Positions 44,790 through 53,724 of a stretch of DNA of 64,000 nt are shown here, piece after piece. Below the pieces are notes generated by a model that worked only from the letters and a program-made list of their open reading frames with translations, was not told the DNA's origin and ran no database searches. The DNA lies in contig NZ_JAKJIC010000004.1 of the NCBI RefSeq assembly GCF_021864535.1, positions 1 to 64,000 on the forward strand, written 5' to 3'. The stretch comes from Oryzibacter oryziterrae (GTDB lineage: Bacteria; Pseudomonadota; Alphaproteobacteria; Rhizobiales; Pleomorphomonadaceae). The position numbers were made by a program, and so were the translations under genes. Position 1 is the first letter of the stretch. Each line of letters begins with the position of its first letter.

Positions 44790-46310
44790 TCACTGGGCCG
44801 GCGTGGTCTCGGCCTTCACGCGGCGCTCGAGAAAGCCGAAGGCTTCGTCCATCAGGTGCGGCGTGTGCTGGCCCGGCGAACGGCGGGCGGCTTCCTCCAC
44901 ATAGTCGATCAGTGCCGGCTGGAACTTCGGATGGGCGCAATGGCCGATGATCGCCTTGGCCCGCCGCTTGGGCGAGAGCCCGCGCAGGTCCGCAAGGCCC
45001 TGTTCGGTGACGATCACCTGCACGTCATGCTCGGTATGGTCAACGTGGGTGACCATCGGCACGATCGAGGAAATGCTGCCGCCCTTGGCGGTCGACGGCG
45101 TCATGAAGAAGGACAGGTAGGCGTTGCGGGCAAAGTCGCCCGAACCGCCGATGCCGTTCATGATGCGCGTGCCGCCGATATGGGTTGAGTTGACGTTGCC
45201 ATAGATGTCGGCCTCGATCAGGCCGTTCATGGCGATGACGCCGAGCCGGCGGATCACCTCCGGGTGGTTGGAGATTTCCTGCGGTCTCAGCAGCACCCGC
45301 TGCCGGTAGAAATCGAGATTGCGCAGGAACTCCGCATAGCCGTCCGGGCTCAGCGACAGCGCCGTTGCCGAGGCAAAGCTGAGCTTGCCCGAGGCCAGCA
45401 GCTTCAGCATGCCGTCCTGCAGCACTTCCGTATAGGCCGTCATGCCGGTGAAGGGGCTGTGTTCCAGCCCGTCCATCACCGCATTGGCCACATTGCCGAC
45501 GCCCGATTGCAGCGGCAGCAGCTCCTTGGGCAGGCGCCCCTTGCCCACCTCATGGCCGAGGAAGTCGATGATATGCTGGGCAATCGCCATCGATGTCTCG
45601 TCGGGCGGGGTGAAGGCGGTGTTTCGGTCCGGTGCGTGCGTTTCGACGATGGCCACGATCTTCGACGGGTCGCAGCGCAGATAGGTTTCGCCGATGCGAT
45701 CGCCGGCCGCCACGATCGGGATCGGCTTGCGGTGCGGCGGCACCTGCGTGCCATAGTAGACGTCGTGCATGCCCTCGAGCCGCGCGTCCTGCCAGCTGTT
45801 GACCTCGAGGATCACGTGCTCGGCCTGGTCGAGCCAGGTCTTGTTGTTGCCGATCGACGAGGAGGGGACAAGGCTGCCATCCTCGCGGATGGCGGTAACC
45901 TCGACCACGGCATAGTCGAGCTTGCCGAGGAAGCCGAACCAGGCGTGCTGGGCCACATGCGACAGGTGGATGTCGATATATTCCATCTTGCCGGCGTTGA
46001 TGCGCTCGCGGCAGGTGGGATCGGACTGATAGGGCAGGCGCAACTCGATGCCGTCGACCTTGGCCAGCGCTCCATCCAGTTCCGGCGCCGTCGAGGCCCC
46101 GGTCCAGACGCTCACCTTGAACGGCCGGCCGGCCGCATGCTCGGCCTCGATGCGGCTAGCGAGCGCCAGCGGAATCGACTTGGGATAGCCCGAACCGGTG
46201 AAACCGCTCATGCCCACCGTCGCGCCCGAGGGGATGAGGGCGGCGGCGGCATCGGCGGACATGATCTTGTCCTGGACGGTGGAGGCGAGAATGTGGGAAG
46301 GGGACTTCAT
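44790..46310 (-). CDS. Acetyl-CoA hydrolase/transferase family (succinyl-CoA:acetate CoA-transferase-like)
   Basis: A 506-residue class I CoA-transferase. It shows GMSGFTGSGYPKSIP at the N-terminus, the HVAQHAWFGFLG segment, LQSGVGNVANAV, and NGIGGSGDFARNA with VTEQGLADLRGLSP, where the family carries its catalytic Glu. The enzyme moves CoA between acetate and succinate or a related acid. I placed the start at the ATG at 46310 (MKSPSHILAS). It is divergent from a FadR-type GntR regulator, which may control it. Substrate pair cannot be fixed by sequence. Confidence 0.88.
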   Translation of the reverse strand: MKSPSHILASTVQDKIMSADAAAALIPSGATVGMSGFTGSGYPKSIPLALASRIEAEHAAGRPFKVSVWTGASTAPELDGALAKVDGIELRLPYQSDPTCRERINAGKMEYIDIHLSHVAQHAWFGFLGKLDYAVVEVTAIREDGSLVPSSSIGNNKTWLDQAEHVILEVNSWQDARLEGMHDVYYGTQVPPHRKPIPIVAAGDRIGETYLRCDPSKIVAIVETHAPDRNTAFTPPDETSMAIAQHIIDFLGHEVGKGRLPKELLPLQSGVGNVANAVMDGLEHSPFTGMTAYTEVLQDGMLKLLASGKLSFASATALSLSPDGYAEFLRNLDFYRQRVLLRPQEISNHPEVIRRLGVIAMNGLIEADIYGNVNSTHIGGTRIMNGIGGSGDFARNAYLSFFMTPSTAKGGSISSIVPMVTHVDHTEHDVQVIVTEQGLADLRGLSPKRRAKAIIGHCAHPKFQPALIDYVEEAARRSPGQHTPHLMDEAFGFLERRVKAETTPAQ

Positions 46311-46912
46311 CAGGGGGCATCCGGGTCGAGGCTTCGATGCGGCAGTCCTGCAGGCGGCATGGGCGCGAGACGAGGACGTTGGGCACCGGATCTGGCGGCA
46401 AGGGCTCCCGCTCCCGCCACCACCTGTGTGGTGCGGGATCAAGAACCCACGGTGAACGGTTCCTGGAGCGCTTTCCGACCTGACGGAATCGTCAGGTCGA
46501 CAAGAAATCGCTCCAGAGTCAAGAGCTTGAGCAGCCGCTTTTCGATCATGTTGTTTCAACATGATCGGCGGGTGCTCCAGGCGTTTCCAGCGGGACTGTG
46601 CCGCCCCGTTCTGTGTTGCGGCGGTGGCTTGCGCCAAGGCCGCATGTTGGCCGTCAAGGTGGACCTTGAGCCGGCTTGCGAGCGGGCTTGCCTTGCGGCC
46701 ATCATCCGCTCGCACCCGGTGGTCAGTCCGGTGCATGCGGCATGCTGTCGCAGAAAGTGAAGCTCCTCCCGGCGGCGACCGTGGCCAAAGCGCCCGGGCG
46801 AATCAAGATCGCCCTTCGGCTAAGCACTCAAACCGAGGGACCAAGCTCCGCTTGTTCGGCATGGTGCGGCGGTGCTAAACGGAGGCAGAAAATCGTTCCT
46901 GTTTCGGGGGAG
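46311..46912. other. Divergent intergenic region carrying a repeat element
   Basis: These 602 bases lie between the CoA-transferase and GntR start codons. They contain copy 2 of the palindromic repeat (46466-46567) and a GC-rich hairpin at 46412-46438 (TCCCGC...GCGGGA with an ACCAC/GTGGT continuation). The rest, 46570-46912, has no feature I can support; open frames there look like chance. Confidence 0.5.
46466..46567. repeat. Palindromic intergenic repeat, copy 2, with terminal hairpin
   Basis: The first 70 bases (to 46535) nearly match 23916-23985. Here the outer GGAGCG/CGCTCC pair and the inner ACCTGACG-GAAT-CGTCAGGT stem are both intact. The element continues with a perfect 11-base hairpin, CGATCATGTTG-TTT-CAACATGATCG (46543-46567), absent from copy 1, whose tail instead reads GCAGCAG...CTGCTGC. 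Confidence 0.8.
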
Positions 46913-47620
46913 ATGCACGTGAAGGAGACGCCGTCCATAGGTCTCGGCACCATCGATGCTGTGCCCTTGCACGAGCTGGTCTATCGCCGCCTCAACCACG
47001 CCCTGATGGCCGGGCGCATCCGGCCGGGCCAGAAGCTCACCTCGCGCAAGCTGGCGCAGGAGCTGGGCACCAGCGACATGCCGGTCCGCGCCGCCTTGCA
47101 GAAGCTGCAGGCGCTGAAGGCGCTCGAACCCTTGCCCAACGGGTCGCTGGTTCTGCCGGCAATGACGCGCGATCGCTTCGCCGACCTCACCGCCAGCCGC
47201 CTCATCTGCGAGCCGGCGGCCACCGAGGCGGCCGTCGCCCGCATCGGCAAGGCCGACCTGCGCAGCCTGCGCAAGAGCTGCGCCGCCCTCACCGACGCGG
47301 CCCGCAGCCAGGATGTCGACGAGTATCTGCTGCGCAATCACGAGTACAAGTTCCTCATCTACCGGGCCAGCGGCTCGGAGTCGCTGCTCTTCCTCATCGA
47401 GACGCTCTGGCTGCAGGTCGGTCCCTTCCTGCGTCAGCTGGGCACGAGTTTCGCCGCCGGCTTCGGCGAGATCCTCAAGATCGACTTTCACGAGGAAGTC
47501 GCCGAGGCGCTGGAGCGCGGTGACGGGCGGGCTGCCGCCGAGGCGATCCGGATGGACATCTCCAAAGGCGCCGAACAGTTGCTGCAAAGCGACGTCTTCG
47601 CGCCGCCGCCGGCCCGCTGA
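46913..47620 (+). CDS. GntR-family regulator, FadR (FCD) type
   Basis: A 235-residue regulator. The N-terminal winged helix (about residues 15-85) has LVYRRLNHALMAGRIRPGQKL and RKLAQELGTSDMPVRAALQKL, where MPVR replaces the usual TPVR. The C-terminal FCD domain is all-helical with LTASRLICEPAATEAAV and HEYKFLIYRASG, the Asp/His metal-binding type. The ATG at 46913 sits very close to a GGGGGAG site, so the GTG at 46919 is a real alternative. It precedes a glutamine-synthetase gene and is divergent from the CoA-transferase. Confidence 0.87.
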   Translation: MHVKETPSIGLGTIDAVPLHELVYRRLNHALMAGRIRPGQKLTSRKLAQELGTSDMPVRAALQKLQALKALEPLPNGSLVLPAMTRDRFADLTASRLICEPAATEAAVARIGKADLRSLRKSCAALTDAARSQDVDEYLLRNHEYKFLIYRASGSESLLFLIETLWLQVGPFLRQLGTSFAAGFGEILKIDFHEEVAEALERGDGRAAAEAIRMDISKGAEQLLQSDVFAPPPAR

Positions 47621-47641
47621 GGCTTGCGTTCCAAGCTTGAA

Positions 47642-47664
47642 TTTTGCGATCGCAGATCGTAAAA
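47642..47664. promoter_or_regulatory. Candidate GntR operator before the glutamine synthetase gene
   Basis: The inverted repeat TTTTGCGAT-CGCAG-ATCGTAAAA (nine-base arms, one mismatch, five-base centre) lies between the GntR stop and the next start codon. Spacing and symmetry suit a dimeric regulator; the link to the adjacent FadR-type protein is inference. Confidence 0.45.
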
Positions 47665-47730
47665 CGCCGTGCCATGACAGCGGGAAATGCACAGTGTTCC
47701 GTTGTTCTGGGATGGGTAGAAACACCAGGG

Positions 47731-49161
47731 ATGACCGACGAGCCGGCCCGCGCCCGGCCGGACTGGCGGTTCCGCAAGACGAGTTCGACCATGACCCTTT
47801 CCTCGCCTGCGGGCGCATCCATCGACGAGGCTCTGGATTTCCTGGCCCGCTATCCCGACGTCCAGGCGATCGACATCGTCATGACCGACTGCCATGGCAT
47901 CGGCCGCGGCAAGATCATCCGCCGGCACGAGCTTGAGTCGCTCTATACCTCCGGCCGCTCCATGCCCGCCTCGCTGTTCGGCCAGGATGTCGCCGGCTAT
48001 GACGTGGAAAGTTCCGGCGTCGTGGTGGCCGACGGCGGTGACAAGCGCTGCTGGCCGCTGCCCGGCACGCTCGGCATGATGCCGCACACCGGCCGTGGCC
48101 AGGTGCTGGTCACCATGTATGATGGCGACACGCCCTTCGTCGCCGAGCCGCGTCCCGTCCTGGTGCGCCAGATCGAGCGGGCCTGCGCCGCCGGCTTCGC
48201 GCCCAAGGGCGCCTTCGAGCTCGAGTTCTATCTGATCGATCGCGAGCGCGGCGCCGATGGCCGCTATCATCCGGCCCGCTATGCGCTGACCGGCCGCCGC
48301 TCGCCCCATCGCAACACCATGGCGGTCGACGAACTCGACGAGATGGCGCCGCTGTTCGAGGCCATCTACGCCGGTGCCGAACATCTCGGCCTGACACTGG
48401 AAGCGCTGATCTCCGAATATGCCGTCGGCCAGTATGAGCTGACCATCCGCTATCGCGACCTGCTGTCGGCCGCCGATGACGTGATCATCGCCAAGCGGCT
48501 GATCCGGTCCTGCGCCCGCAGGTTCGGCATGGAAGCCTGCTTCATGGCCAAGCCCTTCGGCACCGAGGCCGGCTCGGGCATGCACCTGCATCTGTCGCTC
48601 GCCGATTCCGATGGTGCCAATCTCTTCGCCGACCAGGCGGACGGTTCCCTCAGCCCGCTGATGCTGAACGCCATCGCCGGCATCCGCCACACCGTGGCCG
48701 ACACCATGCTGGTGCTGGCGCCCTTCCTCAACTCCTGGCGCCGCTTCGCCTCCACCTCCTATTCGCCGGCGTCCGACGACTGGGGCATCGAGAACCGCAA
48801 TGTGGCGCTGCGCGTGCCTGCCACGGGCGCCAAGAGCCGGCATTTCGAGCATCGCGTCGCCGGCGTCGATTCCAACCCCTATCTGGTTGCCGCGGTCACG
48901 CTGGCCGGCGCACTGGACGGCATCGAACAGCGGCTCGACCCCGGCGCGCCGCTGGAAGGCGGGCCGCGTGTCGACGGTCGCGCCTCGCTGCCGCGCAGCT
49001 GGCTCGACGCCATCGATCTGGCCGAGCGCTCCGAGTTCCTGCGCACCGTGCTGGGTCCGGTCTTCCACAAGGCCTTCGTCGCCATCAAGCGCGCCGAGCA
49101 TGACCAGCTCGCCATCGAGGTGACCGAGCAGGAATGGACGCTCTACGGCTTCACCGTCTGA
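47731..49161 (+). CDS. Glutamine synthetase family protein, gamma-glutamylpolyamine synthetase-like
   Basis: A 476-residue member of the glutamine synthetase superfamily that probably ligates glutamate to an amine such as putrescine (PuuA type). The catalytic core shows FELEFYLID, EYAVGQYELTI, GSGMHLHLSL, WRRFASTSYSP, ENRNVALRVP and the metal-ligand FEHRVAGVDSNPYLVAA. The N-terminal part has DIVMTDCHGIGRGKII, as in PuuA-like proteins, not the GlnA start. No other polyamine genes are adjacent. The start is the ATG at 47731; MTLSSPAG at 47791 is an alternative. Confidence 0.85.
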   Translation: MTDEPARARPDWRFRKTSSTMTLSSPAGASIDEALDFLARYPDVQAIDIVMTDCHGIGRGKIIRRHELESLYTSGRSMPASLFGQDVAGYDVESSGVVVADGGDKRCWPLPGTLGMMPHTGRGQVLVTMYDGDTPFVAEPRPVLVRQIERACAAGFAPKGAFELEFYLIDRERGADGRYHPARYALTGRRSPHRNTMAVDELDEMAPLFEAIYAGAEHLGLTLEALISEYAVGQYELTIRYRDLLSAADDVIIAKRLIRSCARRFGMEACFMAKPFGTEAGSGMHLHLSLADSDGANLFADQADGSLSPLMLNAIAGIRHTVADTMLVLAPFLNSWRRFASTSYSPASDDWGIENRNVALRVPATGAKSRHFEHRVAGVDSNPYLVAAVTLAGALDGIEQRLDPGAPLEGGPRVDGRASLPRSWLDAIDLAERSEFLRTVLGPVFHKAFVAIKRAEHDQLAIEVTEQEWTLYGFTV

Positions 49162-49252
49162 TCGCCGTTCCGCTCGCGGCCTCGGTCATCGTATAGTCCG
49201 GGACAGGGAACCGAATCGGCCGCTGGAAGGCGTGCCGTGCAAGGGAGGAACC

Positions 49253-51655
49253 ATGTCCGAGCTGAGCGTTGCTTTTCCGCCGCATCCCCTTGAGGCCTGC
49301 GCTCCGGATACGGTGCGCGTGCGCCTGACCACGTCCGGAAACGGCGCGCGCACCTTCGACATGAGCACCACGGCGCCGCAGCGGGAAGGCGCGCCGCAAG
49401 AGCGCCAGCTCTCCGACAAGCCGGGGGACCTGCGCACGCTCACCGGCAGCCTGCTGCTTGACGCCCTGTTCACCCAGGCGATCGACGATGCCCGCCTCAA
49501 TGCCGTCAGCTCGATCCGCGACGGTGCCTATCGCTATGGCGAGCCGATCCCCTGCGACTGCTTCCAGACCGGCGAGAAATGGACCTATGTCTGGACGCGC
49601 GACGTCTCCTACGCCACCGATCTCGGCATCGCCCTTGTCGATCCCGAGCGGGCCGCCACCTCGCTGCTCTACAAGGTCAGCGCCTTCCGGCCTGGGGTGA
49701 CGCCGCCGGAGGGGCTGCCGGCCGACAGCCTGCAGATCATCCAGGATACCGGTTCGGGTGGCAGCTGGCCGGTTTCCACCGATCGCGTTTCCTGGGCGAT
49801 CGGCGCCGAACGTCTCCTCACCATGCTCGGGGGCGAAGCGCGCCGCAGCTTTGCCGCCACCGCCTATCTCGCCCTGCGCGGCACGCTCGAAGCCGACCGC
49901 GAGGCCGTCTTCGACCCCGCCGACGGGCTTTATGGCGGCGAGCAGTCCTTCCTCGACTGGCGCACCCAGACCTATGCGCCCTATGTGGTCCATGACCTCA
50001 CCGAGATTGCCCGCGCCAAGGCACTCTCCACCAACGTCTGCCACTATCGCGCCCTGCGCCTCGCCGCCCGCCTCGCGCGCGAGCATGCGGAACCTGCCGT
50101 CGCAACCCGCTATGACGGCTGGGCCGAGGCCCTCAAGAGCGCCATCAACACGGTCTTCTGGCTGCCCGAACACAACCTCTATGCCAGCCTGACCACGCCG
50201 GACAGCCCGGCCCGGGCGATCGCCAAGTTCGACCTGCTCGGACTGGCGCTGGCCATCCTCTCCGGCATTGCCGACGGGGCGAGGGCGCGTGCGATCCTCG
50301 CCGCCTATCCGCAGGCGCTCTTCGGTCCGTCGGTGGTCTATCCGCAGCAGCCCGACACTTTCGTCTATCACAACCGCGCCATCTGGGCCTTCGTCACCGC
50401 CTACGGACTGGAAGCGGCCGCGCGCGTGGGCGCCGTCGCTGCGGCCGACGCGGCCTTCGCCTCGCTGACGCGGGCCGCCGCGCTGGCGCTCGACAATGTG
50501 GAGAACCAGGAATGGCTGACCGGCCGCACCTGGTATGACGACGGCCCGGCCATCTCCTCGCGCCGCCAGCTGTGGTCCATCGGCGGCTATGTCGGCATGG
50601 TCGCGCGCGTCCTGTTCGGCTTCGCCCCCGACGATACCAGCCTCAACCTCACGCCGTTCCTGACCGCCGCCATGCGCGCGGCGCTGCCTGAGGATAGCGC
50701 CCTGCTTGAAGGGTTGATTTGGCGCGGCAAACGCCTTTCGATCCGTCTCCAGCTGCCGCCGGCCTCCGCCCTCTCGGGCCATTACCCGCTCGCCGAAATC
50801 CACCTCAACGGCGCCGTCGTCTCCGGTCCGATCGCCGAACAGGACCTTCTGGCCGACAACCTGATCGAGGTGCATTTCGGCCCGCTGATCCCGGCCACCG
50901 ACGCCATTCGCCTGGTGCCGCAAGTGCCGCTCGCTTCCCACGACGATCCACGCGTCTTCTCCCCGCACGAACCTGTCATCACCGATCTCGTCATCACCGA
51001 CGGCAAGGTGCGCCTCAATTTCGAAGGGCAGATCCCGCAGTCGGGACGACGCGACAAGCTGGTCTTCACGGTGCTGCGCGATGGTCAGCTGGCGGAAAGC
51101 GACATCGACGCCAATGTCTGGTTCGATCCCGTGCCGCTGCAAGCCGGCGTCGGTCGGTCCTATCGCGTCATCGCCGCCTTTCCCGAGGGTGGCAACGCCT
51201 CGCATGTGTCGCGCCCGGCCATCGTCGAGGCGGGCACCGTCACCGCTTACGGTCTTGCCGGTCTCGTCGTCGGGCCGGACGGCAGCTTGCGCGTTCCCGG
51301 CATCGAGGTGGCTGACGCAGGCACCTATGCCCTCGACCTCACCTACGCCAACCACCATTTCCACATCCAGACCGGCGTCACCAATGCGGTCAAGCGGCTG
51401 ACCATCCGCGACGCCGCCGGGGCGACCGTGGCCTCCGGCATCGTGCAGATGCCGCACCTGCCGCCGATCACCCGCCTCAACCAGTCGACGTCGGTCACCG
51501 CCACCCTGCCAGCCGGCCGCTACGAGGTGGAGATTTCCGACTATTTCAACATGAGCTATCTCGTGGCCAACGAGACCTATATCAGCCCCGGCGGCATGAC
51601 CGGGCCGCTGAACACGGCGGATATGCGCAGTGTCAATCTGCGGCGCGTGAAGTAA
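49253..51655 (+). CDS. (alpha/alpha)6-barrel glycosidase of uncertain family
   Basis: An 800-residue protein with no signal peptide. The central part (about 90-470) resembles six-hairpin glycosidases such as GH15/GH63 or glycogen-debranching enzymes: WTYVWTRDVSYATDLGI, TGSGGSWPVSTDRVSWAIGA, FVYHNRAIWAFVTAY and EWLTGRTWYDDGP. The C-terminal third is beta-rich. The Asp and Glu in WTRD and the late DDG are candidate acids, but I cannot assign the family. The ATG at 49253 has AAGGGAGGAA upstream. It lies just before the minus-strand glycoamylase-like and GH3 genes, so it may join them in glucan breakdown. Confidence 0.7.
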   Translation: MSELSVAFPPHPLEACAPDTVRVRLTTSGNGARTFDMSTTAPQREGAPQERQLSDKPGDLRTLTGSLLLDALFTQAIDDARLNAVSSIRDGAYRYGEPIPCDCFQTGEKWTYVWTRDVSYATDLGIALVDPERAATSLLYKVSAFRPGVTPPEGLPADSLQIIQDTGSGGSWPVSTDRVSWAIGAERLLTMLGGEARRSFAATAYLALRGTLEADREAVFDPADGLYGGEQSFLDWRTQTYAPYVVHDLTEIARAKALSTNVCHYRALRLAARLAREHAEPAVATRYDGWAEALKSAINTVFWLPEHNLYASLTTPDSPARAIAKFDLLGLALAILSGIADGARARAILAAYPQALFGPSVVYPQQPDTFVYHNRAIWAFVTAYGLEAAARVGAVAAADAAFASLTRAAALALDNVENQEWLTGRTWYDDGPAISSRRQLWSIGGYVGMVARVLFGFAPDDTSLNLTPFLTAAMRAALPEDSALLEGLIWRGKRLSIRLQLPPASALSGHYPLAEIHLNGAVVSGPIAEQDLLADNLIEVHFGPLIPATDAIRLVPQVPLASHDDPRVFSPHEPVITDLVITDGKVRLNFEGQIPQSGRRDKLVFTVLRDGQLAESDIDANVWFDPVPLQAGVGRSYRVIAAFPEGGNASHVSRPAIVEAGTVTAYGLAGLVVGPDGSLRVPGIEVADAGTYALDLTYANHHFHIQTGVTNAVKRLTIRDAAGATVASGIVQMPHLPPITRLNQSTSVTATLPAGRYEVEISDYFNMSYLVANETYISPGGMTGPLNTADMRSVNLRRVK

Positions 51656-51674
51656 GGCGCTGCCGTCGTCCGGC

Positions 51675-52451
51675 TCAGGCGGCGGCAGCGGCTTCGAGGG
51701 CCGCGACGGCTGCCGTCAGTTCGCTCCTGTAATAGCCGCCTTCCAGACAGTGAGAGGCCTGCTCAAGGATCTTGAGCTCGCTGAGGTGCGGCAGCACGGC
51801 TGCGATCTCGCGCACATTGGCGAGCGGGGTCACCGGATCGAGCACGCCCGCCACCACGGCGACCGGCAGGGTGAGACGAGTGGCGAGCGGGAAGATGTCA
51901 TGCTCTGGCCATTCCGCAATGGCGCGCGGCACCTCGCGGGCGAGAATGGCAAGGGCTTCAGGGCCCTGGGCTTTCCGTGCTTCCAGCTGCCGGGCGCCCG
52001 AGGTGAAGGGCGATACCAGCAGGAGATGACGGGTGCGGTCGCGGAGATCCGTCGCCGCAAGCCGGGCGGCCGAGTAGCCGCCCATGCTGTGCCCAGCCAG
52101 CGCGAAATAGTCCCCCGTCCAGCCGATCTCGTCGGCATGGCCCAGGGCCCAGTCGGCGGCGCGGAGCGCGTCGCGCGTATGGGAGGCGAGCAGAAAGTCC
52201 CTTTCCTCGCCGGCGCTGTCATTCCAGGCCGACCCGGTGCAATTGGGCGCCACCACCACATAGCCCTGCGCCACATAGGGGCGGATGATCTTCAGCATGT
52301 GCGGCGCGTGCGACAGGCCATTGCGGCCGTGCACCACCAGGGCAAGCTTGTCCCGCGCGCCCTCATCCTGGCGGAACACCTCGACCGACATGCGCGCGTC
52401 GGCATCATCGGCTGCATCGGATGCGCCGAAGCGGATCAGCCTGTGCCTCAT
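51675..52451 (-). CDS. Alpha/beta hydrolase, dienelactone-hydrolase-like
   Basis: A 258-residue hydrolase. It has LALVVHGRNGLSHAPH (oxyanion region), the nucleophile elbow ALAGHSMGGYSAAR with Ser, the Asp in AGVLDPVTPL and the His in EQASHCLEGG. No signal peptide. Its ATG overlaps the stop of the glycoamylase-like gene by four bases with GGAGGTGAGGG upstream, so it is the last gene of a three-gene glycoside operon and may remove acyl groups from the sugar; that is inference. Confidence 0.83.
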   Translation of the reverse strand: MRHRLIRFGASDAADDADARMSVEVFRQDEGARDKLALVVHGRNGLSHAPHMLKIIRPYVAQGYVVVAPNCTGSAWNDSAGEERDFLLASHTRDALRAADWALGHADEIGWTGDYFALAGHSMGGYSAARLAATDLRDRTRHLLLVSPFTSGARQLEARKAQGPEALAILAREVPRAIAEWPEHDIFPLATRLTLPVAVVAGVLDPVTPLANVREIAAVLPHLSELKILEQASHCLEGGYYRSELTAAVAALEAAAAA

Positions 52452-53713
52452 GCCCTCACCTCCGCCTGCAGATGCGGGCTGGAAAAGCCGAGCCGCCGGA
52501 GCCCGCCGAGCACTTCCGGGCAGGACATGAACAGCCGCCACAGCAGCCCGGAGCGGTGGTTCTCGATCATCACCACGATCGGCCCCTGGTCGATGGCAAG
52601 ATGGCTCTCGGCCACCCAGTTGCGATAGGGCGTGAAGCTGTCGGCAAAGCCGCGCGGCCCGAACAGCCGGCCGTCCATCGCCGTCAGGAAATGCTTGAGC
52701 GCCGCCATGGATTCAGCGGGCACGTAAGGAAACGAGCCCAGCGCCGCCGTCGGCGTGATCACCCCATGGTCGTTGGACGGCGAGTGGGCATTGTAGCCCT
52801 CGTGATTGTCCGAGGCGGTCAGGCCCCAGCATTCCGGCCCGTAGCCCGCAAAGCCCTTGGGATTGACGATGCAATGGGTGCGATTGATCTTCGCATGCGC
52901 CACATTCTGCGCGAAATAGTCGGCATAGGCGTCCGTGAGGCCGCGCGGGTCGAGACCCAGGAAGGAATAGTGGGTGAAGAACAGCGGCCCGCCCCGATCC
53001 GGGCCGAGCGCCAGCCGCTCGCCGTAGACCGTCCGGCCATTGGCAAAGTCGCGCCCCTTGGCCCAGGAGCCGTGATAGGTCGAAGGATCGACCGCGTGCG
53101 TCGGCGAGGAGGCCGCCAGCACATGGGTGATCAGGCATTCGTTCCAGCCGGTGATGGCGTGGTTCATGGCCCAGCCGAAATTGGGGCTCCAGTGCCACAG
53201 CAGCGCCCCGTCGGCCGGCCGCACATGGAAAGCCCAGTCGACCGCCCGCCACAGGTTGTCGATGCGCGCGGCCAGCTCTGGCCGATCCTTGCGGACAGAT
53301 TGCCGGGCCGTCAGCAACCCCGCCATCAGGAAGGACGTCTCCACGAGATCCGCCCCGTCGTCGCGCGGGGTGAAGGGGATGGTCCGTCCCGTCTCGCCAT
53401 TGAGGAAATGCGGGTAGACGCCGTGATAGCGATCGGCGCGCTCGAGAAAGCCGACGATGGTGGCGATGCGGTCGAGCACGCCGTCGCGGGGAAGGAAGCC
53501 GCGCTCGGCACCGGCGACCATCGCCATGATGCCGAAGCCGGTGCCGCCCGTGGTCACCGTATCCTCAGGCGCATAGCCGAAGGCGTTGTTGTCGCGCTCG
53601 CGCGCCATGCCGCTGACCGGATGGCCGTAGTCCCAGAAATAGCTGAGCGTGTTGCGCTGAACGAGGTCCAGAAGGGCCGCGTCGTCGAGCAGTGAGTAAT
53701 CGCAGTCGCCCAT
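52448..53713 (-). CDS. Glycoamylase-like (PF10091) protein, GH144-like
   Basis: A 421-residue protein of the glycoamylase-like domain family, which includes GH144 beta-1,2-glucanases. Conserved parts are NTLSYFWDYGHPVSGMARER near the start, GGTGFGIMAMVAGAERGFL, HWSPNFGWAMNHAITGWNE, THYSFLGLDPRGL and CWGLTASDNHEGYNAHSP, with PTAALGSFPYVP. No signal peptide is visible, so it is probably cytoplasmic. The start at 53713 follows GGAGGG. It lies between a GH3 gene and the hydrolase. Whether the substrate is sophorooligosaccharide is inference. Confidence 0.82.
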   Translation of the reverse strand: MGDCDYSLLDDAALLDLVQRNTLSYFWDYGHPVSGMARERDNNAFGYAPEDTVTTGGTGFGIMAMVAGAERGFLPRDGVLDRIATIVGFLERADRYHGVYPHFLNGETGRTIPFTPRDDGADLVETSFLMAGLLTARQSVRKDRPELAARIDNLWRAVDWAFHVRPADGALLWHWSPNFGWAMNHAITGWNECLITHVLAASSPTHAVDPSTYHGSWAKGRDFANGRTVYGERLALGPDRGGPLFFTHYSFLGLDPRGLTDAYADYFAQNVAHAKINRTHCIVNPKGFAGYGPECWGLTASDNHEGYNAHSPSNDHGVITPTAALGSFPYVPAESMAALKHFLTAMDGRLFGPRGFADSFTPYRNWVAESHLAIDQGPIVVMIENHRSGLLWRLFMSCPEVLGGLRRLGFSSPHLQAEVRA

Positions 53714-53724
53714 GGCGCCCTCCG

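Noticed and set aside
42442-44940. An 832-codon minus-strand frame across the first GH3 gene
   Set aside because: It is antisense to a gene with complete GH3 motifs; no family features are visible in the antisense protein.
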